Below, in pieces: positions 63,337-64,000 of a stretch of 64,000 nt of DNA (its first letter is position 1; every line of letters starts with the position of its first letter). The stretch spans positions 5,146,001 to 5,210,000 of the forward strand of contig NZ_CP152376.1 of assembly GCF_038784515.1 (NCBI RefSeq), given 5' to 3'. Below the pieces are notes generated by a model. That model ran no database searches, was not told the DNA's origin, and was given only the letters and a program-made list of their open reading frames with translations. A program made the translations under genes and the position numbers. The DNA comes from Rhodoferax sp. GW822-FHT02A01. Lineage in GTDB: Bacteria; Pseudomonadota; Gammaproteobacteria; Burkholderiales; Burkholderiaceae_C.

Positions 63337-64000
63337 TTACGGTGTGGCAGCAGCCTTGCTGCCCTGCACTTCCACGTCCACACGACGGTCAGGCTGCAGG
63401 CAGGCAATGATCTTGGCACTGCGGCGGCCAACGCAATCTTCGGGCTTGGTCACCGGATCGGTCTCACCGACCCCAATGGCTTCCATGCCCGTGGCTGGCA
63501 CACCCTTGAACACCAGATAGTCGCGCACCGCATAGGCACGGCTTTCGGACAGCTTCTGGTTATAGGCCGTGGTGCCGATGCGGTCGGCATGACCCACCAC
63601 ACGCACCTTCTCGCCATTGATGCTCAGAATCTTCGCGCTGGCGTCATCCAGCACTGCCTTGCCCTTGGGCGTGATGGTTGCCTTGTCAAACGCGAACAGC
63701 GTGTCTGCCGAGAAACGCATCATTTGCACAGGCGTAGCCACCACTATGGCCTTGGGAACCGGAGCAGGCTCAGGCTCTGCCATGGGGGCAGCAGCGACCA
63801 CCACGGGAGCGGGAACGGCAGCCTTGGCTACCGGGTCGCAAGGCTCTTGCGCCAAGGCAGGTGTCCACTCCCCTGTGTGCCAGCATTGTCCTGGTGTTGC
63901 GCTGTAGACAAAGTTGCCATCGCGGTCGAGCAGATAGCCCTCCTTGACGGTACCTTGCGCCAGGGCTGCAATAGGCAAGAGCAGCAGCATGGCAACCTGC
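63337..64000 (-). CDS. OmpA-family protein (5' end beyond the right edge)
   Basis: At least 221 residues are visible. The N-terminal hydrophobic stretch LLLLPIAALAQG is the end of a signal peptide whose start probably lies beyond 64000; an in-window ATG at 63990 is possible but gives a very short signal. A Pro/Ala/Val-rich linker (VPAPVVVAAAPMAEPEPAPVPKA) leads to an OmpA C-terminal domain (ADTLFAFDKATITPKGKAVLDDASAKI; VVGHADRIGTTAYNQKLSESRAYAVRDYLV; RRVDVEV) that binds peptidoglycan. Confidence 0.85.
   Translation of the reverse strand, partial: QVAMLLLLPIAALAQGTVKEGYLLDRDGNFVYSATPGQCWHTGEWTPALAQEPCDPVAKAAVPAPVVVAAAPMAEPEPAPVPKAIVVATPVQMMRFSADTLFAFDKATITPKGKAVLDDASAKILSINGEKVRVVGHADRIGTTAYNQKLSESRAYAVRDYLVFKGVPATGMEAIGVGETDPVTKPEDCVGRRSAKIIACLQPDRRVDVEVQGSKAAATP

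Overview
The window is a high-GC chromosomal segment. Its protein families fit a betaproteobacterium of the Comamonadaceae (Rhodoferax/Acidovorax-like): an Edd-type Entner-Doudoroff enzyme, a Waa/Kdo LPS pathway, an orphan MshQ-like DUF6701 protein, a PEP-CTERM protein, and an Ada-like/AlkA fusion. This assignment is inferred from protein resemblance; no rRNA is present. There are about 52 genes, densely packed in many translationally coupled pairs (ATGA overlaps). I see no tRNA, rRNA, CRISPR, phage or transposase gene.

Layout. 1-1.4 kb: edd (runs off the left edge) behind a HexR-like operator. 1.7-6.6 kb: a DegP/HtrA-type protease and a large secreted DUF6701/lectin-like protein. 6.6-10.8 kb: a two-subunit molybdenum hydroxylase (IorAB type) with its own XdhC and MocA maturation factors. 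11-12.8 kb: pdxH, a DUF3299 protein, msrA. 12.9-20.4 kb: TetR regulator, RND adaptor and pump, then a Pcm-like methyltransferase, a rhodanese and a TolC-type channel. 20.4-24.1 kb: a coupled LPS operon (phosphomannomutase, waaC, waaA). 24.2-28.1 kb: a coupled chain of Ada/AlkA-type glycosylase, Ogt, an EamA exporter and a flavoprotein. 28.9-37.9 kb: a long catabolic operon that joins Pseudomonas-type carnitine degradation (CdhC, CdhA, CdhB) to a CaiD-like hydratase, an acyl-CoA dehydrogenase and an NDP-forming acyl-CoA ligase. Read together it would convert gamma-butyrobetaine or crotonobetaine, via carnitine, to glycine betaine. 37.9-41.3 kb: a PAP2 phosphatase, a PEP-CTERM protein and a secreted phosphoesterase in one operon. 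41.6-50.2 kb: a signalling block with two GGDEF-EAL proteins, a 7-TM protein, a Crp/Fnr regulator, a chemoreceptor and an HD-GYP protein. 50.3-53 kb: small envelope lipoproteins, an OmpA-like protein and a beta-barrel. 53-59.4 kb: cbpA-cbpM, then a NodT / MacA-like / MacB-like tripartite exporter with ATPase and permease on separate genes. 59.5-64 kb: a transglutaminase, a LysR regulator divergent from an SbtA-like bicarbonate transporter, a lipocalin, a small unknown protein and an OmpA-family protein cut by the right edge.

The most unusual structure is a ~250-bp intergenic element present twice (32049-32300 and 57167-57415). Each copy is two long hairpins, separated by a 56-57 nt spacer, whose loops are reverse complements of one another. 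The loops are conserved between copies, including a mini-hairpin with a compensatory base-pair change and a perfect Shine-Dalgarno-like octamer, whereas the long stems are unrelated in sequence. Both copies sit inside operons in the same orientation.
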